A stretch of 64,000 nucleotides of DNA from Isochrysis galbana (lineage: Eukaryota > Haptophyta > Isochrysidales > Isochrysidaceae): NCBI GenBank assembly GCA_018136815.1, contig CM030931.1, positions 11,047,072 to 11,111,071 of the forward strand, given 5' to 3'. Both the position numbers and the translations under genes were made by a program. Below are positions 42,497 through 51,776 of this stretch, piece by piece (the stretch's first letter is position 1; every line of letters starts with the position of its first letter). The notes under the pieces are model-generated. The model ran no database searches, was not told the DNA's origin, and saw nothing but the letters and a program-made list of their open reading frames with translations.

Positions 42497-43653
42497 TTCG
42501 ATAGCACTTGACCGTACGCTATAATTAATCACTACTAAAACAAATGACAAATGAATATTAGTGCTAGTGCCGCTACTGCCACTAGCCATGCACCAACACA
42601 CCAAGCCACGACACTCATGACTGCATTAAAACCCAAGGCGCACAAATCCATGCACCTGATTTAACCTCCCCCCTCGCAGTCCCCCGGCTCTTGTGAGAAC
42701 TCCCCACGAGCTCATTGGTCCCTACCATGGCATATACACTAGAAGACTAGAAGGGCCCCGAGTATACATAGGATACGCTGTGTATACGGTCTTCGGCTGT
42801 ATACACTTGTATACACAGTTGTATACACAATATACCGGGGGGTGCACGCCGGGGGGGGGGGCACGCACGGGGGCACGAGGCAGCGAGGCAGGCACGGGGG
42901 CTGACGAATTGGGATGGCCCATAGGGCCTGAGGGCAATGAGGAAGGAGGCATGCCGGCGGCAGGTGCGGCTGAGGAGACGACTTCAGAGGTCCTGACGGG
43001 CTGAAGCCCGTCAACGGAAAAAGGCGGGCAGGCGGGCTTGAGTGAGGGCGAGGACGGCGGCGAGAACGACATCGAGCGAGCGGCGAGAGGCGAGGGCGAG
43101 TGAGAGCAGGGCTGTGATGGCAGTGGCTGGCGAGGCGAGGCGAGACTGTAGGGTATGAATGTTACGAGAGCGAGAGCGACGAGAGCGAGAGCGACGGATG
43201 ACGGCTGACGACAGGACGACGGACAGAGATACCCACGAAAACACTCCGACTCTCGCTCCACGACTTTCTCACATAACTCGACTGAAATCAAACCCAAACA
43301 CTCCGTTCAGACGACGACCGACAACGATCCAAGGGCGATCTGTCGGCAGAAATATCGGACGACCTCTTGCAGGCGGCAAGAGGCTTGGATATACGATATA
43401 CGATATACGGAACATCACTTAACACTTAAGGCTTAAGGTAGGTGAGCCGCTCCAGTAGGAACCTAAGGGATAGCACTAAAGATCTTATGAGACACAAGTG
43501 AGGGATGGTCGAGCCAAGTCCGAGCGAAGGAAAAAGTCACAGTCTCCCGCCCCCTCCACTCCAACTCCTGGCCGAAGCAGCGCGCGCGGCCTACCCGGAA
43601 CCAGCTTCTCCGCCGCTGCAAAGAGGGAACTGGGAAAGGGGGAGGGGGTTGTT
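42497..43653. other. Intergenic; repeat F copy, GTATAC cluster, GA/CG-rich repeats
   Basis: At 42556-42640 lies a repeat F copy, closest to 10341-10395. At 42755-42838 GTATAC palindromes recur, mostly as TGTATACAC. At 43115-43200 GAGCGAGAGCGAC-like words repeat in tandem. No gene was seen. Confidence 0.55.
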
Positions 43654-43741
43654 AGGGGTTAAGGTTGGGTAGAAGGGAGGTCCACAAGCACACTGCCTCA
43701 CGCCGCACGTGTAGCGGAGATTTTTAAGAAGATTTTTTTTC
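43654..43741 (-). repeat. Short repeat E, copy 3
   Basis: On the minus strand this reads an A/T tract, AAATCTCCGCTACACGTGCG, GCGTGAGGCAGTGTGC and CCCAACCTTAACCC. It matches 39303-39400 closely and 28610-28675 more weakly. Confidence 0.65.
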
Positions 43742-43753
43742 AAACACCAACAC

Positions 43754-45180
43754 AACTATCAGTAAACTGATAGGGACATGGAGCGCGCGCCGCCGCCCTC
43801 CCTCGCTGCCGCTGCCCTCGCCGAGATGGACGAAGGTTTGAGTGACACCGCGCTGTCGCCGAAGCGACCGCGTCAGGACGACCCTCCCAGCCAGGCGCAA
43901 GCAATGCGTGCTCCAACGTCGAATCGGATTTTGCACACTCTTAAGATCTTCATGCAGCTTGCCAGCCTTCGAGAAAGCGCGCTCTACTCCTGCAAAAGAG
44001 GCCGGCCGGCGGCCGGCCAAGGTAGGTATTGACGCGCCATCTTTGAGACGGAGGCCGGTGCAGCGCGCTTCCGCTTAATGCCACCCCGGCTGCTTCGCAG
44101 CCCCACGGCTCGTTCCTTTTACTTTGGTTTTGGGGGTGCGGCCCAAGTGCTCAGGTGCTCTGCTCCCATGGGCCCGGCTCGGAGTGCGAGTTCGAGGGAG
44201 GCCTTTCGTTATGCGCTATAGACTATCTATAGATGTCGTTGCCCTACCTATCGAGGTATTTTGTGCGCCGTGCTCGTATACTTGTGTCGTTTTGGTTCCC
44301 TCCTCGTGTCGGGATTGTCCTGGGTGCGCACTTAGTTCTTAGTTGTGCCTTGTGCCTATCGTCTCGTCTCCCGGTTGATTTCCGGGGTGGCTACAACCAA
44401 GTGTATCACTCGCAGACGCCGGTGAAGGTGCGGGTGAAGATATCCCCGCAGGCCTTGCAAAGACCCTGGCACCCTGGCAGAGCCCGGGGGCGGGCGTACG
44501 GGGCATCATGGCGCCCCAGCAACCAACTACAGCTACATTTAAAATTGCATGTACGTACATACAACATACAACTCCTCGAAAAAGACGCGAAACTTGCGAA
44601 ACTTATTGCGAAACTTGGGCGGATTAGTGCGAAACTTTGCAAAACTTTTGCGCGAAACTTGGGGGGGTCCGGCGCGAAACTCTTACCAGGCCCTAAGGAC
44701 CGCCAAAGCAGGCATGGGCAGACAGCCGAAGAAAAGGATCGACATGAACGACATATACCCTTTGTTCACACTAGGTGCAAGAGGAAAGCTAGAACCAAGT
44801 CTAGAGCTGCAAACCTTGACCACCTCGATGGGGGTGGCATATATAATTGCCGAGGGACCCGTACCAGAACAACTCTGAGACGAGATACTCCTCGACTGGA
44901 CATAAACCCACCGAGACACAATAGCGACAAGCAAGGGCGAGAAAGACGAGCAAGCCCGTGACCCGACAAGCACAAGATGACAATTGACCAACAACAGGCC
45001 TGCCCGGAACCCGCGCTTTGAACCAGGCTCGTGGTAGCGCACCCGAGCCGAACCCCGGATACCGAAGACAAAGGAATGAAGGGGGGAAGGGGAGGAGGTG
45101 GAGGAAAGGGAAGCTAAGGGCGGTGGCGACAGGGATGGGGAATTACCCTAGTCTAGTAGGTGTGTAGCCCAGAATCTTCA
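43754..45180 (+). mobile_element. Family D element, copy 2 (long form)
   Basis: It begins with the perfect hairpin CTATCAGTAAACTGATAG followed by ATGGAGCG, which opens a short frame (starting MERAPPPSLAAAALAEMDEG, to 44032). The 3' part (44990-45180) matches 30640-30832. An identical word (a T-run followed by CAAACACCAACA) lies just before the element (43733-43753) and just after it (45190-45211), a possible target-site duplication. At 44586-44690 GCGAAACT occurs six times. No long open frame remains. Confidence 0.5.
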
Positions 45181-45229
45181 GATGTGTGTTTTTTTTTTCA
45201 AACACCAACAGACTGCCTTTCACATGTAG

Positions 45230-45530
45230 GGTAAGATCACGATGGAAGATGGAAGAACTCCAAGACGCCATTACGCAGATAGGCAGCGGCAAAAGCGCGG
45301 GGCCAGACGCGCTGCCGGCGGAATTCTTTAAAAGTTTCACAGAACTAGTAAAACACGATTTCTTAAGAGTTCTGAACTTGGCGCTTGACCAGGGGTGCCT
45401 GAACGTATCTATGAGAGAAGGAGATATAATACTCTTGTATAAAAAGGGCGACACACGCGACCCTAGCTAGGGACCCTAGGAACTACAGGCCCATTACACT
45501 ACACTACTATAGAGCGGGGAACTGGCAGGG
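45230..45530 (+). pseudogene. LINE reverse-transcriptase fragment
   Basis: The frame reads EELQDAITQIGSGKSAGPDA, then LPAEFFKSF, LALDQGCLNVSMREGDIILL and YKKGDTRDP. This is the N-terminal block of non-LTR reverse transcriptases (KSPGPDG, then GDI.LI.KKGD). The next expected motif, NYRPITL, is present but in another frame (RNYRPITLHY near 45478), after a small duplication of GACCCTAG that also introduces a stop. The catalytic core is missing, so this is a dead fragment. It shows that a LINE able to mobilise non-autonomous retroposons has been present in this genome. Confidence 0.75.
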
Positions 45531-45597
45531 CGCACCAGCAACGCGAGCACGCTGGACGGAGCGACAGGAGCTGCGCAGCAGGCCGCGAGCGAGCGCA

Positions 45598-46515
45598 ATG
45601 GAGGTTCACGGCCGGCGGCTGCGAAAGCGCAAGCTACAGGTGGGCTTCTGGCGGGGGATGGCCGAGGAGTTGGATGAGGACGGTCCACTCAGCTTCCAGC
45701 CTCTGCAATCCCCATGCGAGGCAGCAGTCATCTGGCTGCATGGGTTCGGTGACATGCCAGAATGGTGGGCGGATGTGACGACGGCAGAGAGGCGGAAACG
45801 ACCCTCGTGGGCGTGGATCTTCCCACGTGCAAAGGAGATGTCCCAGCCATGCTACGATGGACAGGCGGTCACTGCCTGGGCGAGTTTTGTCAGTTCTGAC
45901 ATCATCCAGCCCGGGAGTGTCGACTATGATTCAACCGCAAAGGGTTACGCTTCATCTGTGTCCATAATTCATCGAATCATCCGAAACGTTAGCAAGCGAC
46001 ACGGACTCCCAGCAGAGCGAATCGCTGTCCTTGGTGTTTCTCAGGGTGCCGCATGTGCAGGAGCCGCCGCTCTGACGTACCCGGATCGCTTAGGTGGGAT
46101 AGCTATGATCTCTGGTTGGTTGATCAAATCTGCGCGGGACACACTTGCCAAGTCCAACAATCCAAATTGTGGACCGAGTTCGCGCATCTTTTTGGGCCAC
46201 GGAACGGCAGATCAAGAAGTTAGCTTTCAGTGTGCTGAGTCGGCAGAGAGGGAATTACGTGCAAGCGGAGTTTCGGTTGTACGTCGATCATTTCCAGGGC
46301 TCGACCACAATAGTGGATCGACAGCATCTCTACCCGACGCGATGGAGTTCTTAGATTCGTGCCTCGCGAGGGACATCGACACACGTCCTAGTCACGCAGC
46401 GGCCGAACCTTTTCGTCAAGATGGATCATCATGTGCTTGTGGTGAGCAAGCCCTTTCGAGGGCTAAGGAACACGTAGTCACCTGTAATCACGACAAGGTT
46501 AGGAATGGAGGATGA
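45598..46515 (+). CDS. Acyl-protein thioesterase / phospholipase-carboxylesterase family
   Basis: A single exon of 305 residues. It has the alpha/beta-hydrolase fold motifs of the LYPLA/APT family: WLHGFGD at 47-53, the nucleophile elbow GVSQGA with Ser148, Asp205 in LGHGTADQEV, and His237 in GLDHNS, so the catalytic triad is complete. APT enzymes remove palmitate from proteins or hydrolyse lysophospholipids in the cytosol. The human family member is about 230 residues; here a ~35-residue basic N-terminus and a ~50-residue Cys-containing tail are extra. The start lies about 70 bases after the LINE fragment, so the promoter must be very short or overlap repeat DNA. Confidence 0.88.
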   Translation: MEVHGRRLRKRKLQVGFWRGMAEELDEDGPLSFQPLQSPCEAAVIWLHGFGDMPEWWADVTTAERRKRPSWAWIFPRAKEMSQPCYDGQAVTAWASFVSSDIIQPGSVDYDSTAKGYASSVSIIHRIIRNVSKRHGLPAERIAVLGVSQGAACAGAAALTYPDRLGGIAMISGWLIKSARDTLAKSNNPNCGPSSRIFLGHGTADQEVSFQCAESAERELRASGVSVVRRSFPGLDHNSGSTASLPDAMEFLDSCLARDIDTRPSHAAAEPFRQDGSSCACGEQALSRAKEHVVTCNHDKVRNGG

Positions 46516-47020
46516 AAATTTGTGTGCAAGGGAGAATGAGCAGTCTTCCTGAGTAATAGATGTCCAATAGAAGTCGGTGGCCCTGGTGCGTGGATATCTA
46601 GGCTTGATCGTGTTTTGTGACCTGTGGCGTATGCGCATGCCATTTTTGGCTCCACATCTAAGGGCCTTTCTATACCTATACCTATACACTATACATATAC
46701 CTATACCTGTACGCCCTCGACCTCGACAATTTCTTCACTTCCCTATCTTCGATTTTCGAAAAAGCGAACTTGGGTTTTCCAGACTGAGAGCTGAGAGGGT
46801 GCAACCTGCTGAGGTCCATTTTTTTTCACCCCCGACCGACCCCATCCCCCATTTTGGTATGAAAAGCTGTAGAAGCACCCACACTTTGGAGGGTTGACCG
46901 GCGACTCGCGACTCGCCGCCCCTCATCTTAGGTGTTAGATCGTCTGCTTTCAAAAATAACATCTGAAGTCTGAAAAGATTCTGCTGGAACTAAGTTTATA
47001 CTTAGTTCGCCCATGGGGGG
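46516..47020. other. Intergenic; CTATAC repeats and repeat B remnant
   Basis: At 46668-46712 the hexamer CTATAC (with CTATACATATAC variants) repeats about six times. At 46986-47022 a short inverted remnant of repeat B (ACTAAGTTTATACTTAGTTC) directly abuts the 204-bp tandem array. No gene was seen. Confidence 0.6.
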
Positions 47021-47730
47021 CCGAACGGGCCGAGTGCCCAACTTTCCAACGCGACCGGGCGCGCTGCCGGCTCTTTCTCGGTCTCCCACTGGGATAGAAT
47101 GCCTTACCAGGCACAATATCCAAATATGCAGCCCAAGCAGCCACACCAATCGCCGCCGCCGCCCGCGCGCATCGCGCCATAGTCGGCCGTGTGTGGCGCC
47201 GACGACCACGCTAACGTCACCTGGCCGAACGGGCCGAGTGCCCAACTTTCCAACGCGACCGGGCGCGCTGCCGGCGCTTTCTCGGTCTCCCCTGGAATAG
47301 AATGCCTCACCAGACACCATATCCAAATATGCAGCCCAAGCAGCCACACCAATCGCCGCCGCCGCCCGCGCGCATCGCGCCGTAGTCGGCCGCGTGTGAC
47401 GCCGACAACTACGCAAACGTTATCTGACCGAATGGGCCGAGTGCCCAACTTTCGAACGCTACAACGCTACCGGGCGCGCTGCCGGCGCTTTCTTGGCCAT
47501 CCACTAAGATAGAATGACACAAGAGGTATCAATTGTCAATTGCAAAGATGCCGCCCTAACAGCTACGCCAATCGCCGTCGCCGCCCGCACACATCGCGTC
47601 GAAGTTGGCCCTGCGCAACACCGACAACAAGACCAAGCCTATGGGCCGAACGGGCCAGAGTGCCCAACTTTCGCACGCGACTGCGCTTGCCGCTGGCGCT
47701 TTTTTGCCCCTCAGCTTGATTAGGGCGATT
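47021..47730. repeat. Tandem array, four units of about 204 bp
   Basis: Units start with CCGAACGGGCC or CCGAATGGGCC at 47021, 47225, 47428 and 47646, so the periods are 204, 203 and 218 bases. Each unit runs through GAGTGCCCAACTTTC, a CGCGCTGCCGG block, a TAGAATG word and a block CCAATCGCCG followed by CGCATCGCGC. Units 1 and 2 are most alike; unit 4 is most diverged. Open frames crossing the array on both strands are conserved only because the DNA is. Confidence 0.85.
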
Positions 47731-49675
47731 TCAAAGTCATCACATGAAATGGTTCCGCCCCAGGAGCCAAATTCATGTACCGAGCGGCCTCGGCGCACGC
47801 CTTTGCGGTGAAGGCGGAGGTGAGAGGTGAACACGCCACACACCAGCTCTCAAAATTTCGGGTCAACGGTGGGCGCGAACGCGTGGGGCCTGGCCAGGAG
47901 GCTTAGGGGCTTAGAGGCAGGAGGCAGGCCCTGAACGGCCCGGTCGCGACCGGCCCGTCGCGCCGCTTGGCCACTTGAGGAGCTGCACCTCCAGGCGTCC
48001 AAGCGAGCGCTTGTCGACGGCAATCGGGGCCATGGCCCTGGGCGTCGGGCCGGATCGAATCGAGGCATTCCTGCGGTGCGAGGGGCCAGGATGGGTTAGT
48101 ACGAGTGTGTGCGACCCTCAAGAACCAGCGTGCGAGCTACTAGTCAACCCCCACCCTGCTCGCGAGAGCTCTGGGCTCTGCATGGCCACCACCTCCAGGC
48201 CATTCTTCGGCCGATCGCGCGCGATCGGACGTCGCGGAAGCTCCGCGTTTCTAATAGTGATGCGCCCTACATTCACTACTCTGATTCCCTCCCGTGAGCG
48301 CCCGCCTCAATCTCCCAAAATAGCCCGCCACGCGCGGGGGAAGGGAGGGTGGTCCCTCACCGACGCCATTGCCCTTCGTGGGGCGGGAGGGGGTCGTTTG
48401 GAGGGGGGAGGCGGCTCCCTCCGGAGGTGCGATCGGCGTGTTTTCCGCGCGGGGGGGGAATCTTAGACCTTTCGCCTGCGCCCTCTGCGAGCCCGTCTCC
48501 CAAGAGGGGGGGGGGTGCAGCAGAGGTGGCAGCTATGCAGTTTGACGAAACAGTGAGGAGGCGCGGGCAATCGTTCCCCAGGGGGAAGAGATTTTCCCCA
48601 TTGCAGCAATGGGGGCTTCCTTGCTCGAGCTGCCCGACTTTGCAACGCTGTTGCGCCTGGTAGCAACCTCGCAGCCCGGTGCCTTCCGGGGAGATTCGAC
48701 GCGCCTCGTAGTGGCTGATGTGACCATCCGACACGGGTGACGACCTCGAGCGTCCCGACGCCTCGAGGGCTCTAAGAATAGATGCTGAGGGATGAATTTT
48801 GGGGTCATTCGATGTGGAATTGTGGTTTTGCCACCCTTGAACTGCCGAGTGCGGGCGGTTCTGGCTGTGGCTGTCACTGAAGTTGTTGAGTGATTTGGCC
48901 ATGTGGTCCAGGTCCCACCACTTGGAGGAGCGTGTGGCGCGGTCGGCGGCCGCTGAGTCGAAGAAAAGATTTTCAACGAATTTGTCGAGTTTATTCGTTG
49001 TGGTGTTATACCCTTGAGCGGCGTCGTCGAGCGCGCTGTGGTTGTAGAAGTTGGGGTGGTCTCTCGGCGGGGGTACCACGTTAGAAATCGTAGTCTTGTA
49101 AGAGGTCTTGTTGGCTAGCATCCCTAGCCACATACACCGGACGAGCCATGCACCAACCGCGCACACCCCCATCGCGGGGTAGGGGCTCCGTTGCCGATAA
49201 GGCACAGTCCCTCAGCACTAGGATTAAACTAGGACAACAAGAAAACTCTGACAGGTAGCCTCTAGTATTTGTACCAGAACCATAGTAGTAGTAGTACTCT
49301 AAGCTCACTCCCTGCGAACATTCCGGATCCATCCGGATATTACTCCTCTCGGACGATCGATCGTAGATTTTATCCGATCCCCTCGCGGACAATGAATGAC
49401 CTCTCCCTCTCTCGGGTTCACTCTCTCTTGTTTCCCCCCGTTTCCTCCTTTCTTTCGCCGTTTGTTTCTTTCCCTCTCTCTCTCCCCTCCTCTTTTTGCC
49501 GTCTCTCTCTCTTCCCCTGTGTCTACGCCCTCAAAAATACACTTACCTTACTTTTTTACCTGTAACTTCGCCCCCCCCCCCCCCCTCTTCTCTCCCCTCC
49601 TCTCTCCTCTCTCTCTCTCTCTCTCTCTCCCTTCTCGTGGTACTGCGACCGCAAGCCAGCTCCACCGCCACGTCA
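47731..49675. other. Intergenic; repeat G copy and leader of the cyclophilin gene
   Basis: Repeat G lies at 48228-48430 (plus sense), with the small hairpin GCGGAAGCTCCGC. A minus-strand frame from 49205 down to 48357 (282 codons) has an ordinary-looking first half (DHPNFYNHSALDDAAQGYNT) but runs into repeat G, so I treat it as unproven. From 49400 to 49635 the plus strand is pyrimidine-rich, with a run of 15 C at 49571 and a CT tract at 49605-49629 that leads to the ATG at 49676. Confidence 0.5.
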
Positions 49676-50626
49676 ATGCGCCGCGTCCTTCTCTCTCTCC
49701 TCTCTTTCACCCTGTGCTCGGTGGGCGCGTGGACGGTGGGCGGGGCGCGCGCACTCTGTGGCGCCTCACGTTGTGCCCTCCGCCTGAGCGGCGGCGCCGC
49801 CGGCACGGCCGGCTATATCTTCAGGGACGGAGAGCAGATGGCACGTGTTGTGATGCCAATCGGAAACGAGGTGCGTGCAAAGGATGTGCAGTTCGAGCTG
49901 GAGAGCTCGACGCTCACGCTCGGCGTGCGCGGAGCCGGGGCGCCGCTCATCGACGCGCAGAAGCTCTGGGGCCGCGTATTTCACGATGAGTGCGCGTGGG
50001 TCATCGAGGAGGAGGAGGAAGGCGTTGGCAGGTGTGTGGTCGTCGAGCTGCAGAAGAAGGACGTGGGCAAGTGGAGCTACTTGCTGGAGTCGGACTTCAA
50101 GCCGCCCAACACAGAGGTGACCCATAAAGTGTTCTTGGATGTGTCGATTGACGGTCAGCCCGCCGAGCGCATCGAGGTGGGGCTATATGGCAACCAGGTG
50201 CCACGAACCGTCGAGAATTTTCGCGCTTTGTGCACCGGCGAAATGGGTACCAAAGAGTCGCCGATGGGCTTTGTAGGCAGCTCTTTCCATCGTATAATTC
50301 CCGGGTTTATGTGCCAGGGCGGCGATTTCACCAACGGCGATGGGACCGGCGGCGTGAGCATCTACGGCGGCAAATTTGAGGACGAGGACACTGCCATCCC
50401 GCACTCCCGCGCCGGGTTGCTTAGCATGGCCAACTCAGGGCCTGACTCGAACGGTTCGCAGTTCTTCATCACATGCGCGCCCACCAGCTGGCTTGATGGC
50501 AAACACGTGGTGTTTGGCGAAGTTCTCAGCGGGATGGACGTCGTGAAGGCAATGGAAGCTGTCGGATCCGAGGGTGGCACGCCAAGCAAGACCGTCAAGA
50601 TTGAAGGTTGCGGGATGCTTAGCTAA
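49676..50626 (+). CDS. Secreted or organelle-targeted CS-domain/cyclophilin fusion
   Basis: A single exon of 316 residues. It starts with a signal peptide ([19 protein letters not shown]). Residues ~42-145 resemble a CS (p23/NudC-like) domain: a beta-rich stretch with [34 protein letters not shown] and a closing Trp (KWSYLL). Residues ~155-316 are a complete cyclophilin-type peptidyl-prolyl isomerase: [40 protein letters not shown] (with the catalytic Arg), [16 protein letters not shown] and the cyclosporin-type Trp in [11 protein letters not shown]. The enzyme should speed proline isomerisation in protein folding; the CS part may bind a chaperone or client. With a signal peptide, the site is the secretory pathway or a secondary plastid. 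The start is fixed by the end of the CT/C leader. Confidence 0.88.
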   Translation: MRRVLLSLLSFTLCSVGAWTVGGARALCGASRCALRLSGGAAGTAGYIFRDGEQMARVVMPIGNEVRAKDVQFELESSTLTLGVRGAGAPLIDAQKLWGRVFHDECAWVIEEEEEGVGRCVVVELQKKDVGKWSYLLESDFKPPNTEVTHKVFLDVSIDGQPAERIEVGLYGNQVPRTVENFRALCTGEMGTKESPMGFVGSSFHRIIPGFMCQGGDFTNGDGTGGVSIYGGKFEDEDTAIPHSRAGLLSMANSGPDSNGSQFFITCAPTSWLDGKHVVFGEVLSGMDVVKAMEAVGSEGGTPSKTVKIEGCGMLS

Positions 50627-51008
50627 CAAAACGACAGACTGACGCAGTAATGTTGCCAGTCGATAGGGATATTCTTAGCTGGATCTACCTAGAGAGCTGC
50701 AAACTTAGACGCGCTTTCTGGTCATATTCTAAGCCGCGCAAGGGAAGCGCACCGCCTTAGAAACTTAGGTTGCCTCAAAAACTTCTTCTAAATAATGGTC
50801 AAGCGATCGCCAAGACTACTAACTGAACGTCAAAGTCCTTGATCCGTGAGTGTTGAGTGGTTTGTCGACGGTAGCATCGTGCATCAATAATAATAAAATA
50901 ACTGAGCGTTAGTACCACTACTCCCACTAGCCACTAGCCCGGTACCAACTCGACAGCCCTCAACGCACCTGCCCGTACACCTTGCGGATAAAGGTACCTA
51001 GCTTTATA
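50627..51008. other. Intergenic; repeat F copy
   Basis: Repeat F at 50897-50988 is the inverted counterpart of 41012-41096. Bases 50993-51008 (GGTACCTAGCTTTATA) are the left half of the direct repeat flanking the next element. Confidence 0.6.
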
Positions 51009-51760
51009 AATTAAACCTTTTAATAGTCTCACCGCACACGCGGCCGTGGACCCTCTACTTTCTACTCACGTAGGAAACTTTCTACACCCCCACTTCCCCG
51101 GCCCTTCTCCCCCCGCCATAAGGCGACTCCCCCCGTGCACTACTAGGGGGATAGGGTGAAGGGCTTAGATATGGTCCGGTGGCCCGCGCCCCCCCCCGGT
51201 GATCATTCCCCCCCTTCCTCCTGTGTCTCCGAGTGGGCGGCGGTCTCGGCCCCGACTTATCCTGTAAACAGGTGCGGGACTTACCTATTTTTCGGTGAGC
51301 GGAGCTCTCGCTCCGCCCACCCCCTTCTCCGCGCTCTCTCTCCCCTCTCCTGCGGCACGCGCGATGGCGCGCCTGCGGCAGGCCTGCAACTGCCTGCTGG
51401 CGACCCCTGGAGGCTCCTGGAGGCCAGCTCTGGGGGCAGAGGAGGCTGGGACTGGGCCCTGGTCTCCCCTGCCTCTCCCTCGCTGGCGCTCCTGAGCCTC
51501 TGGGGCCCCCAATCTGCACCTGTCTGCCTGTCGACCAGGGGGGGAGGGGGGTTGGAGCAATGGGCTGGCCACGAGGGGCCAGGACGAGCGAACCAGGCGT
51601 GCCTGTGGGGAAGGGAGTGGGTCAGTAGGGCAGTGGCCTCCTGGCAAGCCATCAGGCGTGCCAGGAGGATGGGTGGTTCCTCCCCCATGGCAGGGGAGGA
51701 GTGGAGAGAGGGGGGGGCTCGTGCCCCCCCATGGGTCAACCAAGTATAAACTTAGTTGAG
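51009..51760 (+). mobile_element. Family B element, copy with flanking direct repeats
   Basis: A 752-bp segment bounded by the 16-base word GGTACCTAGCTTTATA at 50993-51008 and 51761-51776, a probable target-site duplication. It begins AATTAAACCTTTTAATAGTC and ends with the repeat B core and AACTTAGTTGAG. Partial relatives sit at 17175 (inverted), 21330, 30840 and 46986 (inverted). No conserved protein is encoded; several overlapping frames exist only because stops are rare in GC-rich DNA. Non-autonomous; class not settled. Confidence 0.6.
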
Positions 51761-51776
51761 GGTACCTAGCTTTATA

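Noticed and set aside
44233-44961. 242-codon frame in family D copy 2
   Set aside because: Crosses the GCGAAACT cluster and is not conserved in copy 1.
46668-46712. CTATAC repeat as an internal telomere-like tract
   Set aside because: The unit does not match known telomere repeats and is short and imperfect; better called a microsatellite.
47013-47512. Arg/Ala/Thr-rich frames through the 204-bp array
   Set aside because: Unit lengths of 203 and 218 break the frame between units, so no protein is maintained.
48357-49205. 282-codon minus-strand frame
   Set aside because: Its second half lies in repeat G, and no domain or splice evidence supports it; left as unproven.
51156-51749. Overlapping frames of 150-200 codons on both strands in the family B element
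   Set aside because: Several frames are open at once because stops are rare; not conserved in the other copies.
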